DNA from: Cystobacter ferrugineus
GTDB lineage: Bacteria; Myxococcota; Myxococcia; Myxococcales; Myxococcaceae
DNA: 64,000 bases
Reading direction: 5' to 3'
Assembly: GCF_001887355.1 (NCBI RefSeq)
Contig: NZ_MPIN01000002.1
Coordinates: 1,209,068-1,273,067, forward strand
The notes beneath the pieces are model-generated. The model saw only the letters and a program-made list of their open reading frames with translations, made no database searches and was not told where the DNA came from. Below, one piece after another: positions 51,801-60,121 of the stretch. How positions within the stretch are numbered: position 1 is the stretch's first letter; each line of letters begins with the position of its first letter. Position numbers and translations under genes: made by a program.

Positions 51801-53345
51801 ATGGAACGCGTGGTCTTCCTGTGCCGGCTCGACGAGCTGCCCGATGGGCGGTCTCGCGGTTTCGATCCGCTGCGGTCCGGCCAGGACACCGTGCTGGTGG
51901 TGCGTCGGGGCCGCGAACTGCACGCCTGGCGCGATGACTGCCCGCACCAGCCCGGTACGGCCATGGCCTGGCGCAAGGACGCCTATCTCAACCGCGACGG
52001 CAGCCGCATCGTCTGCCATTCGCACGGCGCGCGGTTCGACCTCGCCACCGGCGTCTGCACGCTGGGGCCTTGCCTGGGGCAGGCGCTGACCCGCGTGCCC
52101 GTGCTGCTGGATTCCGGCGACCGCGTCTACGCCGTGCTCGATGAGAAGGCTTCGTCAGACGCCTCGTGTTTCAACTTCGCGGGTGAGGGCGCACACCCCG
52201 AGACTCAGGAGACAGCCAGGATGACCCGAGTGAACAAGGTATTGATTGTCGGTGGTGGGATTGGCGGCTTGTCGTTGGCCTCGGGTTTGCGCAACCGTGG
52301 CATCGGGGTCGACCTCGTCGAGGTCAAGAAGGAGTGGACCGTCTACGGGGTGGGCATCATCCAGCAATGCAATGTCATCCGGGCCATGGCCCAGTTGGGG
52401 CTGGTCGACCGCTTCCTGGACGCGGGATTCGCCTACGAGAATGTGGGGCTCTACTCGGCGGAGGGTGAGCTCATGCGGATGCTGCCTGGCGTGCGCGCGG
52501 CGGGGCCAGAGTACCCGGCCAACCTGGGCATCTCCCGGCTGGCCCTCCACAAGGTGCTCAGCTCCACCGCCGCGGAGAGGGGCACCACCATCCGCCTGGG
52601 CCTCACGGTCGAGCACCTCGAGCAGGACGCGGACGGCGTGGATGTCATGTTCACCGACGGCACGCGGGGCTGGTACGACCTCGTCGTGGGCGCCGATGGG
52701 CTCTTCTCCAAGGTCCGGAGCATGGTCTTCGGCAAGGAGCTGAAGCCGCGTTTCACCGGACAGGCGGTCTTCCGTCACAACTTCCCGCGCGCGCCCGAGA
52801 TCGACCATCTGGCGGCCTTCTACGGGAAGAATCACAACGCCGGGCTCTGCCCGCTCTCCAAGGACCTGATGTACCTGTTCGTGACGTCCTCGGAGCCTGG
52901 CAACCCGTGGATGCCGGAGGACCGGCTCGCGGACCTCATGAGGGAGCGCCTGGCGGAGTTCGGCGGCATCGTCGGCCGGTTGCGAGAGCAGATCTCCGAC
53001 CCGAAGCAGGTGGTCTACAAGCCCATGGAGGTCATCTTCGTCCCCGAGCCCTGGTACCGGGGCCGGGTGGTGCTCATCGGCGATGCGGTCCATGCGACGA
53101 CGCCACACCTCGGGCAGGGCGCGGGCATGGCCGTCGAGGACGCGGTGGTGCTCTCGGAGCTGCTCGCGGAGGACGCCCCGGTGGAGGCGCTCCTGTCGCG
53201 CTTCATGCAGCGGCGCTACGAGCGCTGCAAGTTCATCGTGGAAAATTCAATCCAGATTGGCGACTGGGAGATGCAGGGCGCGTCCCACGCCGACCGGGCC
53301 GAGGTGGTGAAGAAGATGATGGAGGTCACGGCCCAACCCCTCTGA
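51801..53345 (+). CDS. Rieske ferredoxin fused to FAD-dependent aromatic monooxygenase
   Basis: This 514-aa single frame has residues 1-115 as a Rieske [2Fe-2S] ferredoxin domain (CPH ... CHSH ligands near residues 47 and 72). From residue 141 it is a class A flavin monooxygenase: VGGGIGGLSLASGL, VGADGLFSKVR and LIGDAVHATTPHLGQGAGMA. An internal ATG at 52221 with AGGAGA upstream corresponds exactly to the start of the paralogue at 55018, and the non-coding leader of that paralogue aligns with the linker here. The fusion may therefore have arisen when the monooxygenase with its leader was placed behind a Rieske gene that lost its stop. The monooxygenase may also be made separately from 52221. 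Confidence 0.8.
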   Translation: MERVVFLCRLDELPDGRSRGFDPLRSGQDTVLVVRRGRELHAWRDDCPHQPGTAMAWRKDAYLNRDGSRIVCHSHGARFDLATGVCTLGPCLGQALTRVPVLLDSGDRVYAVLDEKASSDASCFNFAGEGAHPETQETARMTRVNKVLIVGGGIGGLSLASGLRNRGIGVDLVEVKKEWTVYGVGIIQQCNVIRAMAQLGLVDRFLDAGFAYENVGLYSAEGELMRMLPGVRAAGPEYPANLGISRLALHKVLSSTAAERGTTIRLGLTVEHLEQDADGVDVMFTDGTRGWYDLVVGADGLFSKVRSMVFGKELKPRFTGQAVFRHNFPRAPEIDHLAAFYGKNHNAGLCPLSKDLMYLFVTSSEPGNPWMPEDRLADLMRERLAEFGGIVGRLREQISDPKQVVYKPMEVIFVPEPWYRGRVVLIGDAVHATTPHLGQGAGMAVEDAVVLSELLAEDAPVEALLSRFMQRRYERCKFIVENSIQIGDWEMQGASHADRAEVVKKMMEVTAQPL

Positions 53346-53526
53346 ACGGAGGATTGAAAGGAGTGTGGCTCTCGATGATTCCGGAATAGGGGAGCCGGGT
53401 CCTGGCTCGTCCTGGCGCGGGACGCCCGGGCTTGCCCGCTTCCCTGGGCGTACTGGCGCTTGTCGCCACCGCCGATGTATCTGTGCCGGGGAGCTGGAGG
53501 GCGGGTCCATTGACCGACTGGGATCG

Positions 53527-53547
53527 GCCCAGCCCCTCGGAACGGAG
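53527..53547 (+). repeat. Scar resembling a monooxygenase gene 3' end
   Basis: The bases around 53527-53547 (GGCCCAGCCCCTCGGAACGGA) differ only slightly from the end of the first monooxygenase gene at 53332-53352. They precede the transporter gene. It may be a recombination scar from a tandem array; it is short, so chance or convergence cannot be excluded. Confidence 0.3.
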
Positions 53548-53553
53548 TCCTGT

Positions 53554-54942
53554 ATGAATGGCGGCGAGAAGACTGAATTGGAGGCCTCCGACGGTCTTCC
53601 CACACCGCGCCGGTATTGGGCGATCGCCGCCATCCTGCTCGCGATCACGATGGCCGTTCTGGATGGGGCGATCGCCAACGTGGCGCTGCCCGCCATCGCG
53701 CGGGACCTGAACGCCTCGCCCGCCGCGTCGATCTGGATCGTCAACGCGTACCAACTCGCCATCGTCGTCTCGCTGCTCCCGTTCTCCTCGCTGGGAGACA
53801 TCGTGGGCTACCGCCGGGTCTTCCAGGCCGGCCTCCTGGTGTTCACGTTGGCCTCGCTGGCCTGCGCGCTGTCGGGCTCCCTCGTGGGCTTGACGCTCGC
53901 ACGCGTCCTCCAGGGCTTCGGCGCGGCCGCGCTCATGAGTGTCAATGCCGCCCTCGTCCGCTTCACCTACCCGAATCGGCTGCTGGGCCGGGCCATTGGC
54001 ATCAACGCCCTGGTGGTCGCGGTCTCCTCCGCGATGGGACCGACGCTCGCCTCGGCCATCCTTTCGGTCTCGGGGTGGCCCTGGCTCTTCGCCATCAACC
54101 TGCCGATGGGCGTCGTCGCGCTGCTCATCGCGTACCGGAGCCTGCCGCACACCCGGCGTTCGGGTCTCCCCTTCGATCTGACGAGCGCGCTGCTCAATGC
54201 CCTGACGTTCGGGCTGCTGCTCATTGGCTTCGAGACCCTGACGACCGGTGCGCTACCCGCCGCCCTCCTGCTCGCCGGAGGTCTCGCCGCGGGGAGCGTG
54301 ATGGTGCGGCGGCAGCTCTCTCGGACCGCGCCACTCGTGCCGGTGGACCTGTTGCGCATCCCCGTCTTCGCCTTCTCGGTGGTGGCTTCCCTCTGCTCCT
54401 TCTCGGCGCAGATGCTCGCCTTCGTCTCCCTGCCCTTCTACTTCCAGAACGTCCTGGGCCGCGATCAGGTGGAGACCGGGTTGTTGATGACGCCCTGGCC
54501 GGTCGCGGTGGCCATCATGGCGCCCATCGCGGGGCGGTTGGCGGATCGCTTCTCGGCGGCCCTGCTGTGCGGCGTGGGGTCGGTCGTGATGGCGGCGGGA
54601 TTGACGCTGCTCGCGCTCCTGCCCGCGCATGTGGCGAGCGGGGCCATCATCTGCGGCATGACCCTCTGTGGCGTGGGCTTCGGGTTCTTCCAGTCGCCGA
54701 ACAACCGCGCGATGCTCTCCTCGGCTCCGAAGGCGCGCAGTGGCGGCGCGGGCGGCATGCAGGCGACGGCACGTCTCCTGGGGCAGACGTGCGGAGCCAC
54801 CCTGGTCGCCGTGTGCTTCAGGGCGTTCGAGAGCCGTGGGCCCACCATGGCCCTGGGGCTCGGTGCGTGTGTGGCGGCCGTGTCGGCCGTGGTCAGCACC
54901 TTCCGGCACCATCGGCAGGTCGACGTCCAGGTGGTACCGTAG
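53554..54942 (+). CDS. MFS drug/aromatic exporter (DHA2 type)
   Basis: This 462-aa inner-membrane transporter has about 14 predicted helices. It has the DHA2 signature in helix 1 (VLDGAIANVALPAIARDL), the motif A region (SLGDIVGYRRVF, about residues 80-92) and the antiporter motif C in helix 5 (AVSSAMGPTLASAI). It would exchange protons for a hydrophobic or aromatic molecule, either exporting toxic pathway intermediates or importing substrate. ATG 53554 is used; upstream reading frame is non-coding. It sits between the two copies of the flavin monooxygenase, in the same direction. Confidence 0.9.
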   Translation: MNGGEKTELEASDGLPTPRRYWAIAAILLAITMAVLDGAIANVALPAIARDLNASPAASIWIVNAYQLAIVVSLLPFSSLGDIVGYRRVFQAGLLVFTLASLACALSGSLVGLTLARVLQGFGAAALMSVNAALVRFTYPNRLLGRAIGINALVVAVSSAMGPTLASAILSVSGWPWLFAINLPMGVVALLIAYRSLPHTRRSGLPFDLTSALLNALTFGLLLIGFETLTTGALPAALLLAGGLAAGSVMVRRQLSRTAPLVPVDLLRIPVFAFSVVASLCSFSAQMLAFVSLPFYFQNVLGRDQVETGLLMTPWPVAVAIMAPIAGRLADRFSAALLCGVGSVVMAAGLTLLALLPAHVASGAIICGMTLCGVGFGFFQSPNNRAMLSSAPKARSGGAGGMQATARLLGQTCGATLVAVCFRAFESRGPTMALGLGACVAAVSAVVSTFRHHRQVDVQVVP

Positions 54943-55017
54943 CGCCCGTCGTCCAGACGCTTCGTGTTTCAGCACCCATGGGGGGGCGCACGCCCTGATA
55001 GCCAGGAGACAGCCAGG

Positions 55018-56142
55018 ATGGCTCGTGTGAACAAGGTGTTGATTGTCGGTGGTGGGATTGGTGGTTTGTCGTTGGCCTCGGGCCTGCGCGACCGCGGCAT
55101 CGAGGTCGACCTCGTCGAGGTCAAGAAGGAGTGGACCGTCTACGGGGTGGGCATCATCCAGCAATGCAACGTCATCCGGGCCATGGCCCAACTGGGGCTG
55201 ATGGACCGTGTCCTCGATGCGGGATTCGCCTACGAGAACATGGGCATCTACACGGCGGCGGGCGAGCTCGTGCAGATGCTGCCCGGGGCACGCTCGGCGG
55301 GGCCGGAGTACCCGGCCAACCTGGGCATCTCCCGGCTGGCGCTCCACAAGGTGCTCAGCTCCACGGCCGCGGAGAGGGGCACCACCATCCGCCTGGGCCT
55401 CACGGTCGAGCACCTCGAGCAGGATGTTGACGGCGTGGACGTCATGTTCACCGACGGCACGCGGGGCCGGTACGACCTCGTCGTGGGCGCCGATGGGCTC
55501 TTCTCCAAGGTCCGGAGCATGGTCTTCGGCAAGGAGCTGAAGCCGCGCTTCACGGGGCAGTCGGTCTTCCGTCACAACTTCCCGCGTCCACCCGAGCTCG
55601 ACCACCTGATGGTCTGCTACGGCAAGAATCACAACGCCGGGCTCTGCCCGCTCTCCAAGGACCTGATGTACATGTTCGTGACGTCCTCGGAGCCCGGCAA
55701 CCCGAGAGTGCCAGAGGACCAACTCGCGGACCTCATGAGGGAGCGCCTGGCGGAGTTCGGAGGCATCCTCGGCCGGTTGCGAGAGCAGATCACCGACCCG
55801 AAGCAGGTGGTCTACAAGCCCATGGAGGTCATCTTCGTCCCCGCGCCGTGGTACCGGGGGCGGGTGGTGCTGATGGGCGATGCGGCCCATGCGATGACGC
55901 CACACCTCTCGCAAGGGGCGGGCATGGCCGTCGAGGACGCGGTGGTGCTCTCGGAATTGCTCGTGGAGGACGCACCGCTGGAGGTGCTCCTGTCGCGCTT
56001 CATGCAGCGGCGCTACGAGCGCTGCAAGTTCATCGTGGAGAGTGCGATCCAGATTGGCGACTGGGAGATGCAGGGCGCGTCCCGAGCCGACCGGTCTGGG
56101 CTCGTGAAGAAGGTGATGGAAGTCATCGCCCAACCCCTCTGA
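55018..56142 (+). CDS. FAD-dependent aromatic monooxygenase, second copy
   Basis: This 374-aa flavoprotein hydroxylase has the NAD(P)H/FAD motifs VGGGIGGLSLASGL, VGADGLFSKVR and LMGDAAHAMTPHLSQGAGMA. By hand comparison it is about 88-89% identical to residues 141-514 of the upstream fusion protein and has exactly the same length. Changes concentrate in segments likely to line the substrate pocket (about residues 70-90 and 195-205). This suggests duplication followed by substrate divergence. ATG 55018 follows AGGAGA (8-base spacing); the leader is shared with the other copy. It should insert one oxygen into an aromatic ring. Confidence 0.9.
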   Translation: MARVNKVLIVGGGIGGLSLASGLRDRGIEVDLVEVKKEWTVYGVGIIQQCNVIRAMAQLGLMDRVLDAGFAYENMGIYTAAGELVQMLPGARSAGPEYPANLGISRLALHKVLSSTAAERGTTIRLGLTVEHLEQDVDGVDVMFTDGTRGRYDLVVGADGLFSKVRSMVFGKELKPRFTGQSVFRHNFPRPPELDHLMVCYGKNHNAGLCPLSKDLMYMFVTSSEPGNPRVPEDQLADLMRERLAEFGGILGRLREQITDPKQVVYKPMEVIFVPAPWYRGRVVLMGDAAHAMTPHLSQGAGMAVEDAVVLSELLVEDAPLEVLLSRFMQRRYERCKFIVESAIQIGDWEMQGASRADRSGLVKKVMEVIAQPL

Positions 56143-56154
56143 AGCGTGAACGAC

Positions 56155-57054
56155 TCACCGCGGAGCGAGACGTCCGATCTTGCCCGCTTCCTCCGCGAAC
56201 CACAGCGCACCGTCCGGGCCCGACGTGATGCCGTGGGGTTCCGCCTGTGGAGTGGGGATGGCGTATTCGGTGACGGCTCCCTCCGTCGTCATCCGGCCGA
56301 TGTGGTTGCTTCCCCACTGCGTGAACCACAGGGCGCCGTCGGCTCCGGTGACGATGGCGTGCGGTCGTGCGCCCGCTCTCGGCAGCGGGTACTCGGTGAC
56401 GTGTCCCTCCGTGGTCATCCGGCCGATCCGGTCCACGAGGATCTCGACGAACCAGAGCGCGCCATCCGGCCCCACCGTGATGCCCACCGGTCCGGCGTTG
56501 GGGGTGGGCAGGGCGTACTCGGTGACGTGACCCTCCGTCGTCAACCGGCCGATCCGGTTGGCCTTGTTCTCCGTGAACCAGAGCGCGCCATCCGGTCCCG
56601 TCGTGAGGGTGGAGGGGAACACGTCGGGTGAGGGGAGCGGGAACTCGGTGAGCGTGCCATCCAGGGTGATGCGGCCGAGCTGGTTCGCCGTCGACTCGGT
56701 GAACCACAGGGCGCCGTCGGGCCCCACCGTGAGGCCGAAGGGCCCCGCGTTCGGGGTGGGCAGCACGTACTCGGTGACGGCTCCTTCCGTCGTGATTCGC
56801 CCGATGCGGTTCGCCTTGTACTCGGTGAACCAGAGCGCGCCGTCGGGTCCGGCCACGATGAGGGAGGGCCCCGCGTCGGGTGTCGGGAGCGGGAAGGAGG
56901 CCAGCTCGCCGTCGACGCGGAGGCGGCCGATCCGGCCCGAGTGGATCTCCGTGAACCAGAGTGCTCCGTCCGGGCCGCCCACGATGCCATACGGACCCGC
57001 GGACGGGTTGGACAGGGGATGCTCCGTCATGGCGTTGCTCGACACTTCCTCCAT
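56155..57054 (-). CDS. vgb: Virginiamycin B lyase homologue (Vgb)
   Basis: This 299-aa protein is a seven-bladed beta-propeller of repeated GPDGALWFTE blades. Vgb linearises streptogramin B antibiotics by elimination. The catalytic set of characterised Vgb appears conserved with a shift of about four residues: His near 232 (ARPHAIVTG), Glu and His near 272-274 (AEPHGITSG), and the Glu of ALWFAEEAG near 288. This supports real lyase activity, though many environmental homologues act on unknown cyclic depsipeptides. ATG 57054 follows AGGAAGGAAGG. It is divergent from the small lipoprotein gene and converges on the monooxygenase gene. Confidence 0.87.
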   Translation of the reverse strand: MEEVSSNAMTEHPLSNPSAGPYGIVGGPDGALWFTEIHSGRIGRLRVDGELASFPLPTPDAGPSLIVAGPDGALWFTEYKANRIGRITTEGAVTEYVLPTPNAGPFGLTVGPDGALWFTESTANQLGRITLDGTLTEFPLPSPDVFPSTLTTGPDGALWFTENKANRIGRLTTEGHVTEYALPTPNAGPVGITVGPDGALWFVEILVDRIGRMTTEGHVTEYPLPRAGARPHAIVTGADGALWFTQWGSNHIGRMTTEGAVTEYAIPTPQAEPHGITSGPDGALWFAEEAGKIGRLAPR

Positions 57055-57134
57055 GTTCCTTCCTTCCTGAAAAGGTGTCCTGAACCCAGTAGGCTCGAAG
57101 GGTACTCCAGGGAGTCGACCCGAAAGGAGCAACC

Positions 57135-57485
57135 ATGAGCCCGATGATGTGGCGCGGTGCCGTGATGGCGGTGGTCCTTTTCCTATGCGGATGTTCCGGT
57201 GCCGCCGGGAGCGCGATGCTCAACACCGCGGTTGCGCTCGGGGCGTCGGCGGCGTCGCGCTCCAGCGGTGGCTGCTATGCCTCGTGCCCCGTGGGCACCT
57301 CGTGCGATAGAGCCACGGGCCTGTGCGAACAGCTCCCCTGCCGCGGAGAGTGCGATCCCTTCCAGGAATGCATCGAGGAGCGGCTGACCTACCGCTGTGT
57401 CGCCCGGGGCTCGGCGAGCGGCGCCCTCATCGTCAATCCCACACAACAGCCCTCCGAGCAGACGCCCGCCGCGCCCCAGCAATGA
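57135..57485 (+). CDS. Small Cys-rich lipoprotein
   Basis: This 116-aa exported lipoprotein has a signal peptide with hydrophobic core VMAVVLFL and lipobox LCGC near residue 19. The mature part has a compact Cys-rich module (GGCYASCPVGTSCDRATGLC, then CRGECDPFQEC), reminiscent of EGF-like or disulfide-knot folds. The tail is Pro/Gln-rich. ATG 57135 is preceded by AGGAG at about 6 bases. The gene diverges from vgb, sharing an 80-bp promoter region. Function unknown. Confidence 0.7.
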   Translation: MSPMMWRGAVMAVVLFLCGCSGAAGSAMLNTAVALGASAASRSSGGCYASCPVGTSCDRATGLCEQLPCRGECDPFQECIEERLTYRCVARGSASGALIVNPTQQPSEQTPAAPQQ

Positions 57486-57528
57486 GCCGCTGACTCATCA
57501 CGTCGGCATGAGCGTGAGCAGGCTTTAC

Positions 57529-58611
57529 TCAGCTCACCACGCGGCTGGAGTCCGGCTGAAGCCTCGGCGTACCCGCGTCTTCCTGGCCCAGCTCGGCCAG
57601 TCGTTGCGCGAGCTGGGCCGCCTGGGCGCCCTTCGCGGCCATGTCGCCTCCCCGAGCGCCGACGAGCGACACCCGGGCCCGCTCCACCAGCGCCACCTGC
57701 GCGTGCAACTGCGCGAGCAACCGCTCGCGCTTGCGATCCAACACATCCAGGTGGTTCAACTCCTCGCCGAGCGACGAGGCGGCGAGCTCCAACTGCCGTC
57801 GCGCCACCGCGTCCGTCGCCGCGGCCGCCTTGGCCCGCAGCTCCTGCACCTGGGTGTTCACGTCCGCCGCCCGGGCTCCCTCCAGCCGCGCCAACAACTC
57901 CGCGTACTCCTCCGCGAGGGTGAACACCCCGGTGGCCAGCTTGTCCAGCACCCCCACCAGCTCCGTCCTGCCGGGTCCCGCCTCCAGCCGTTCCACCTCC
58001 CGCCGGCACTCCTTGTGGATCGTCACCGCGCGGGTCACCAGGCCCTGCGCCTCGCCCGTCAACCGGCTCTCCAGGGCGGCGCCCCGGGCCTCGACCCGGT
58101 TGCCGTGCACCCGCACATAGGACGCCAGCCGGCCCACGCTCCAGAAGAGCGCCACCACCGTCAGGCCCACGAGGGCGCTCACCAGCCCCGGGCGCGGGGA
58201 GAACAGCCGCGCGTCCAGCACCGCCTTCACGTACATCCCCAGGGGCACGAGCGTCCCGGCGCCCAGCATCCCCGCGAGCACCCGGTAGGGGCGCCGCGCC
58301 ACCCGCCAGAGGTCCACCGCGCCGGCCGCGAGCAGGCCCATGCAGAACTGCGTCAGGGCGGCCGGAGCGCGCACCTGCCAGATGACGCTCAGTCCCACCA
58401 TGAGTCCCACCCCCATGGCCAGCCGGGTCTTCCATCCTCCCCGGGTGCTGGCGATTCCCGCGCCCAGGAGCGCCAGCAAGGCCGTGTTCACGGGCAGGTA
58501 CACGCGGGTGGTCAAGGCCAACACGGGGGTGAGGGCGGCCGCCCCCGCCAGGGCGAGCAGCGTGCGCTTCTCGAAGTCCTCGCGCTCCTGGAGTTGTACC
58601 AACAGAGGCAT
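57529..58611 (-). CDS. Membrane protein with C-terminal coiled coil
   Basis: This 360-aa inner-membrane protein has about six hydrophobic helices in residues 15-160 (for example LLALAGAAALTPVLALT, FCMGLLAAGAVDLW and VSALVGLTVVALFWSV). A cytoplasmic helical coiled coil of roughly 190 residues follows, rich in Ala, Glu, Arg and Leu. The shape recalls XpaC/TelA-type proteins that accompany VWA or stress operons, but similarity is weak. ATG 58611 has AGGAAAG upstream and lies 12 bp after the VWA gene's stop, so the two form an operon and perhaps one complex. Confidence 0.65.
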   Translation of the reverse strand: MPLLVQLQEREDFEKRTLLALAGAAALTPVLALTTRVYLPVNTALLALLGAGIASTRGGWKTRLAMGVGLMVGLSVIWQVRAPAALTQFCMGLLAAGAVDLWRVARRPYRVLAGMLGAGTLVPLGMYVKAVLDARLFSPRPGLVSALVGLTVVALFWSVGRLASYVRVHGNRVEARGAALESRLTGEAQGLVTRAVTIHKECRREVERLEAGPGRTELVGVLDKLATGVFTLAEEYAELLARLEGARAADVNTQVQELRAKAAAATDAVARRQLELAASSLGEELNHLDVLDRKRERLLAQLHAQVALVERARVSLVGARGGDMAAKGAQAAQLAQRLAELGQEDAGTPRLQPDSSRVVS

Positions 58612-58623
58612 GGCCCGTCTTTC

Positions 58624-60015
58624 CTAGTAGGAGTTGTTCTGTCCGAAGGACTGGAGCGACTTGCGATGGAGCTTCAACGCCTCACGCCGCACGGAAGTTT
58701 CATCCTGGGCGTCGCGGTAGGCGGCTTCGGTCTGCTCCACCTCGTGCATCTCCCCGGCGAGCGCCGAGGACGAGGCGCCGAAGAGCCGGCGCACGTTGCC
58801 GAGCATGTCCAGCGCGCGCGTGCGGTCGCCCTGCTTCATCGCCTCGGCGGCCGCCTGCATCTGGCTCGCCCCGAGCGCCCGCGTCACGGCCAGCCCGACG
58901 TCCGGGTCCATGTGTGCGCGCACGAGCTCCTCGTCCTCGGTCACCGCGGCCCCCAACTCGAGTCCCGTCCGCACGGGCTTGTCCGCCACCAGGTCATTGT
59001 AGTCCAAGCGCGCACTCACCACGGTGCGCGCGGGGGAGGGCGTCTCCAGCGCCAGCGCCAGCTTCACCACCACGCGCACCTCCTGGCCTCCGGACAGGTC
59101 GTACAGGGGGATGAGCAGCGCGCCGGCCTCGCGCGCCGCCGCCACGCCCAGTGCTTCCGCGGACGTCACGCCCGCGGGCAGCTCCAGCCGCAGCCGCACC
59201 CCGCGTGCGAGCGTCCCCGTGGCCTGCTCCAGCTCGCGCCCGAGGATCTCCGCCAGCCGCTCCGAGTCCTGGAGGTAGCCGTAGAAGCCGCCGCCCTGCT
59301 CGGCCAGGCCCCGCATCAGCCGCTCGTTGAACTGCTCACCCACGCCCAGCCCGCTCACCGCGATGCCCTCGCGTTGGTAGTCGGCCGCCAGTCGTCCGAG
59401 GCGGGCCTCGTCCACGATGCCCTCGGTGGGCTCGCCATCGCTCAGGAGGATGATGCGGCTGACGCGGTAGTCCTTCACGTAGGGCCGCAGCGCCTTGGCG
59501 CCCGCCTCCAGGCCGCCGCTGAGGTTGGTGCCGCCCTCGTCCTCGATGGAGCCCACGAAGGATCTCATCCGCTCGCGCGCCTCGGACGTCACCTCCTCGC
59601 TGGGCATCGTTTGCACGTCCGAGCCGTAGTGCACGATCGCCAGCCGGTCTCCGGACTCCAGCCGCCCCACGAGCATGAGCGCCGCGCGCCGCGCGTCCGC
59701 GAGCTTCTGGCCCCGCATGGAGCCCGAGCGATCGATGACGAGCGCCAGATTCACGGGCATGCGCTGGTGCGTGGGGAGCGTGTTCGCGCGCACCGTGAAC
59801 AGGGCATGGGCCTCGCTCGGTCCGCTGCGCACATAGGCGCTGGACAGCTTGCCCTCCAGGGTGAGCACGCCCTCGCGGGCCATGGCGGGCGGGCGCACCG
59901 TGCCGGAAGGCACTTTCACCGCGGGGGCGCGGGGATGGGGAGTCGGCAGGCCGACGGCGAGCGCCCCGAGGGCGAGCAGCGTGGTGAGGGCCAGCAGCAG
60001 GTGGGTACGGTTCAT
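58624..60015 (-). CDS. VWA-domain protein
   Basis: This 463-aa exported or membrane-anchored protein has an N-terminal hydrophobic segment (LLLALTTLLALGALAVG). A vault/VIT-like strand region follows, then a von Willebrand factor A domain (about residues 95-275). Its metal-ion adhesion site is complete: DRSGSM (about 101-106), the Thr in GGTNLSGGL, and the Asp in LLSDGEPTEG. The C-terminal part resembles the YfbK-type extension. Such proteins bind partners through Mg2+. Start ATG 60015 is consistent with the signal anchor. It is followed by the coiled-coil membrane protein in the same operon. Confidence 0.85.
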   Translation of the reverse strand: MNRTHLLLALTTLLALGALAVGLPTPHPRAPAVKVPSGTVRPPAMAREGVLTLEGKLSSAYVRSGPSEAHALFTVRANTLPTHQRMPVNLALVIDRSGSMRGQKLADARRAALMLVGRLESGDRLAIVHYGSDVQTMPSEEVTSEARERMRSFVGSIEDEGGTNLSGGLEAGAKALRPYVKDYRVSRIILLSDGEPTEGIVDEARLGRLAADYQREGIAVSGLGVGEQFNERLMRGLAEQGGGFYGYLQDSERLAEILGRELEQATGTLARGVRLRLELPAGVTSAEALGVAAAREAGALLIPLYDLSGGQEVRVVVKLALALETPSPARTVVSARLDYNDLVADKPVRTGLELGAAVTEDEELVRAHMDPDVGLAVTRALGASQMQAAAEAMKQGDRTRALDMLGNVRRLFGASSSALAGEMHEVEQTEAAYRDAQDETSVRREALKLHRKSLQSFGQNNSY

Positions 60016-60121
60016 GCGGGGAGACCTCGTGGCGGCGAGCAACGGGTGTGCACAGCCTGACCGAGATGCCCTGGGCGCCGCATCGGTCACCCGGAGGAGA
60101 TCCGTCAACCGGCGGATGCCG

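Noticed and set aside
56155-57054. Tandem nucleotide repeats suggesting a minisatellite
   Set aside because: The periodicity follows the beta-propeller blades of the Vgb homologue and is explained by protein structure.
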